Of a stretch of 16,862 nt of DNA, positions 15,057 to 16,862 are shown piece by piece. This DNA is from JBBQZO01 sp038207625 (GTDB lineage: Bacteria; Pseudomonadota; Gammaproteobacteria; Burkholderiales; Burkholderiaceae_D): the NCBI GenBank assembly GCA_038207625.1, contig JBBQZO010000060.1:1-16862 (forward strand). The letters are read 5' to 3'. The notes below the pieces were generated by a model that saw only the letters and a list, made by a program, of their open reading frames with translations, made no database searches and was not told where the DNA came from. Each line of letters begins with the position of its first letter. Within the stretch, counting starts at the first letter, position 1. Made by a program: the position numbers and the translations under genes.

Positions 15057-15111
15057 CTGTTGTCCTTCGGGTGAAATGTGAGGGTGTTGGGGTAGCGCGC
15101 ACGTGCGCATC

Positions 15112-15140
15112 CACACGCGGCGACATTGCGCCGTCGTGTG
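15112..15140 (-). other. Hairpin between the glycerate kinase gene and pyk
   Basis: CACACGCGGCG (15112-15122) pairs with CGCCG-T-CGTGTG (15129-15140), 11 bp with one bulged base around a 6-base loop. No T tract follows. It lies in the 169-base gap between the two genes and could be a processing, stabilising or attenuation element, or a spacer before a separate pyk promoter. Confidence 0.45.
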
Positions 15141-15225
15141 CTTGCGCTTGCGCGCCGGCTTGGCAGTTTGCGCGCGGCGCAGCCAGCTACGCGCCGCATG
15201 CGCGCGCCGCTGGCCGTTGCACGCG

Positions 15226-16491
15226 CTAGAGGATCAGGATCGCGCGGAAGTCGTTGACGTTGGTGCGGCTCGGTCCCGTGACGACCAGGTCGCCCAGCGC
15301 GCTGAAGAAACCGTAACCGTCGTTGTTTTCCAGCAGCGTGCGCGCACGCAGGTCGTGCGCCTGGGCGCGCGCAAGCGAGTCCGGCCCGCAAAGCGCGCCG
15401 GCGTTGTCTTCCGAACCGTCGATGCCGTCGGTGTCGCAGGCGATTGCATGAATGTCCGGATGACCATTGAGCGCGATGGTCAGGCTGAGCAGAAATTCCG
15501 CATTGCGCCCGCCCCGCCCGCTGCCGCGCACCGTCACCGTGGTTTCGCCGCCGGAAATGAGCACGCAAGGACGCGCGAACGGCTGGCCGCGCAAGGCCAC
15601 CTGCTTGGCGATCGCGCCCAGCACCAGCGCCACATCGCGCGCCTCGCCTTCGATGCCGTCCGACAGAATATAGGGCGTGACTCCGAAGGCGCGCGCACGC
15701 GCGGCGCCCGCTTCCAGCGCGTCCTGCGCGACGGCGATCACATGGTGGCGATTGCGCGCAAAACGGGGATCGCCCGGCTTTGGCGTCTCGCCCGCGCCGG
15801 AGCGCAAGTGGTCGCGCACGTTGTCGGGCAGCGCAATCGCGTATTTGGCCAGCACCGCCAGCGCCTGGTCGCAGGTGGTCGCGTCGGGCAAGGTCGGGCC
15901 GCTGGCGATCATGTCGGGATCGTCGCCGGGCACGTCGGAGATCAGCAGCGTCACCACGCGCGCCGGCGCGCACGCCAGCGCCAGCCGCCCGCCCTTGATC
16001 AATGACAGGTGCTTGCGCACGCAGTTCATCTCCGAGATCGTCGCGCCGCTTTTGAGCAGCGCGCGGTTGATGCCCTGCTTGTCCTGCAGCGTGATGCCGG
16101 GCGCCGGCAGCGCCAGCAAGGCCGAACCGCCGCCGGAGATCAGGCACAGCACCAGATCGTCCTCGGACAGGCCTTCGACCATCTGCATCATGCGCGCGGC
16201 CGCGTTGCGGCCCGCTTCGTCGGGCACCGGATGGGCCGCCTCGACGACTTCGATGCGCTCGCAGGCGACGGCATGCTCGTAGCGCGTGACCACCAGTCCG
16301 GACAACTCGCCCTTCCAGTGCTGCTCGACCACGCGCGCCATCGCGGCGGCGCCTTTGCCGGCGCCGATCACCAGCGTGCGGCCCTTCGGTGGCGCGGGCA
16401 GGAAGGCCGGCAGGCATTTTTCGGCGCTGACGGCGTCGACGGCGCTGCTGTACACATCGAGTAAAAACTGGCGGGGGTCAAGGATGCTCAT
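15226..16491 (-). CDS. ttuD: Glycerate 2-kinase, MOFRL family (TtuD/GckA type)
   Basis: A 421-residue cytoplasmic enzyme, often annotated hydroxypyruvate reductase by old error, that phosphorylates D-glycerate to 2-phosphoglycerate with ATP. Seen: TLVIGAGKGAAAMA at 39-52, EAAHPVPDEAG at 84-94, the LCLISGGGSALL nucleotide-site segment at 115-126, NCVRKHLSLIKGGRLA at 156-171 (substrate lysine region), LISDVPGDDPDMIASGPT at 183-200, and the C-terminal MOFRL domain with LISGGETTVTVRGSGRGGRN and CDTDGIDGSEDNAGA. Length matches the family. The ATG at 16489-16491 has only a weak GAAAGTAG upstream, which may mean translation is coupled to or helped by the preceding gene 68 bases away. Context with tartronate semialdehyde reductase before and pyruvate kinase after is a standard D-glycerate cluster. 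Confidence 0.95.
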   Translation of the reverse strand: MSILDPRQFLLDVYSSAVDAVSAEKCLPAFLPAPPKGRTLVIGAGKGAAAMARVVEQHWKGELSGLVVTRYEHAVACERIEVVEAAHPVPDEAGRNAAARMMQMVEGLSEDDLVLCLISGGGSALLALPAPGITLQDKQGINRALLKSGATISEMNCVRKHLSLIKGGRLALACAPARVVTLLISDVPGDDPDMIASGPTLPDATTCDQALAVLAKYAIALPDNVRDHLRSGAGETPKPGDPRFARNRHHVIAVAQDALEAGAARARAFGVTPYILSDGIEGEARDVALVLGAIAKQVALRGQPFARPCVLISGGETTVTVRGSGRGGRNAEFLLSLTIALNGHPDIHAIACDTDGIDGSEDNAGALCGPDSLARAQAHDLRARTLLENNDGYGFFSALGDLVVTGPSRTNVNDFRAILIL

Positions 16492-16559
16492 ACCGGGCTA
16501 CTTTCATAAATGTGGCAGCGGCCGCGCAGTGTGCGCGCCGCTCCGGGTAAGACAGTCGA

Positions 16560-16862
16560 TCAGGCTTGCGCGATCTGGTGGTTCGACAGCATTTCAATGG
16601 CGCGGCACAGTGCCGAATGATCCAGCCCGCCCATGCCGTTGGCCGCGCAGGCGTTCATCAGCTCTTGCGCCACGGCGGTATTGGGCAAGGATACGCCCAG
16701 CGCTTTGGCGCCCTGCAAGGCCAGGTTCAAATCCTTCTGGTGCAGCTCGATCCGGAAACCCGGGTTGAAGGTGCGCTTGACCATGCGCTCGCCATGCACC
16801 TCAAGGATACGCGATGCGGCGAAACCGCCCATCAAGGCTTGGCGTACACGCGCCGGATCGGC
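16560..16862 (-). CDS. glxR: 2-hydroxy-3-oxopropionate (tartronate semialdehyde) reductase, C-terminal 100 residues only
   Basis: The visible part is the end of an NAD(P)H-dependent beta-hydroxyacid dehydrogenase that reduces tartronate semialdehyde to D-glycerate. Seen: ADPARVRQALMGGFAASRIL, EVHGERMVKRTFNPGFRIEL, HQKDLNLALQGAKALGVSLP, NTAVAQELMNACAANGMGGL and DHSALCRAIEML, the all-helical C-terminal domain with the conserved HQKDL lysine region; this arrangement fits GlxR/GarR better than other members. The N-terminal cofactor domain and the catalytic lysine lie beyond the right edge. The stop is at 16560-16562, 68 bases before the glycerate kinase start on the same strand, so the two are probably co-transcribed. 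Upstream genes such as glyoxylate carboligase and hydroxypyruvate isomerase may be expected outside the window. Confidence 0.93.
   Translation of the reverse strand, partial: ADPARVRQALMGGFAASRILEVHGERMVKRTFNPGFRIELHQKDLNLALQGAKALGVSLPNTAVAQELMNACAANGMGGLDHSALCRAIEMLSNHQIAQA

Noticed and set aside
13596..15074. A plus-strand open frame of about 490 codons opposite pyruvate kinase
   Set aside because: It is antisense to a gene with complete pyruvate-kinase motifs; its product is Arg/His/Gln-rich with no family features, typical of shadow frames in GC-rich DNA.
15097..15108. 12-bp palindrome GCGCACGTGCGC, and a similar one at 5923-5934
   Set aside because: Short GC-only palindromes of this size are expected several times by chance in a GC-rich window of this length.

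Overview
The window is GC-rich chromosomal DNA with tightly packed genes that usually carry an AGGA-type ribosome binding site. The protein set (a MOFRL glycerate kinase beside tartronate semialdehyde reductase and pyruvate kinase, a HAF-repeat exported protein, a COG4798 exported methyltransferase, a long GH31 enzyme) and the codon use suggest a betaproteobacterium, most likely Oxalobacteraceae (Massilia/Duganella/Janthinobacterium-like). That placement is an inference from gene content. I see no rRNA, tRNA, transposase, CRISPR array or phage gene.

Left part (1-5703, all on the minus strand): a long-chain acyl-CoA synthetase cut by the left edge; an ABC-transporter permease with two FtsX/MacB-type halves and no ATPase gene beside it; and a secreted HAF-repeat protein with a hydrophobic, basic C-terminal tail. 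A 489-base divergent intergenic region separates these from a plus-strand exported GH31 glycosidase (6193-8667).

Middle part (8646-12120, all minus): a GNAT acetyltransferase whose 3' end overlaps the GH31 gene convergently and whose N-terminus is a Pro-Ala tail written by a perfect hexanucleotide microsatellite; a membrane-anchored methyltransferase-fold protein that resembles the rhodoquinone enzyme RquA; an exported COG4798 methyltransferase-fold protein with a clear intrinsic terminator; and a VOC (bleomycin-resistance-like) protein carrying a 9-bp tandem repeat inside its domain. A plus-strand exported TPR-type protein (12306-13085) follows, with two overlapping inverted repeats in its leader, then a 51-residue plus-strand small protein.

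Right part (13623-16862, all minus): pyruvate kinase, glycerate 2-kinase and the end of tartronate semialdehyde reductase. Transcribed right to left, this is the tail of the glyoxylate/D-glycerate assimilation route: tartronate semialdehyde to D-glycerate to 2-phosphoglycerate, then via enolase (not seen here) to phosphoenolpyruvate and pyruvate.

Most genes are ordinary accessory or metabolic genes, and I do not see a convincing multi-gene undescribed system. The items most worth a second look are the RquA-like membrane-anchored protein, the two in-frame microsatellites in neighbouring genes, the exported methyltransferase, the orphan duplicated permease and the paired inverted repeats before the TPR gene.
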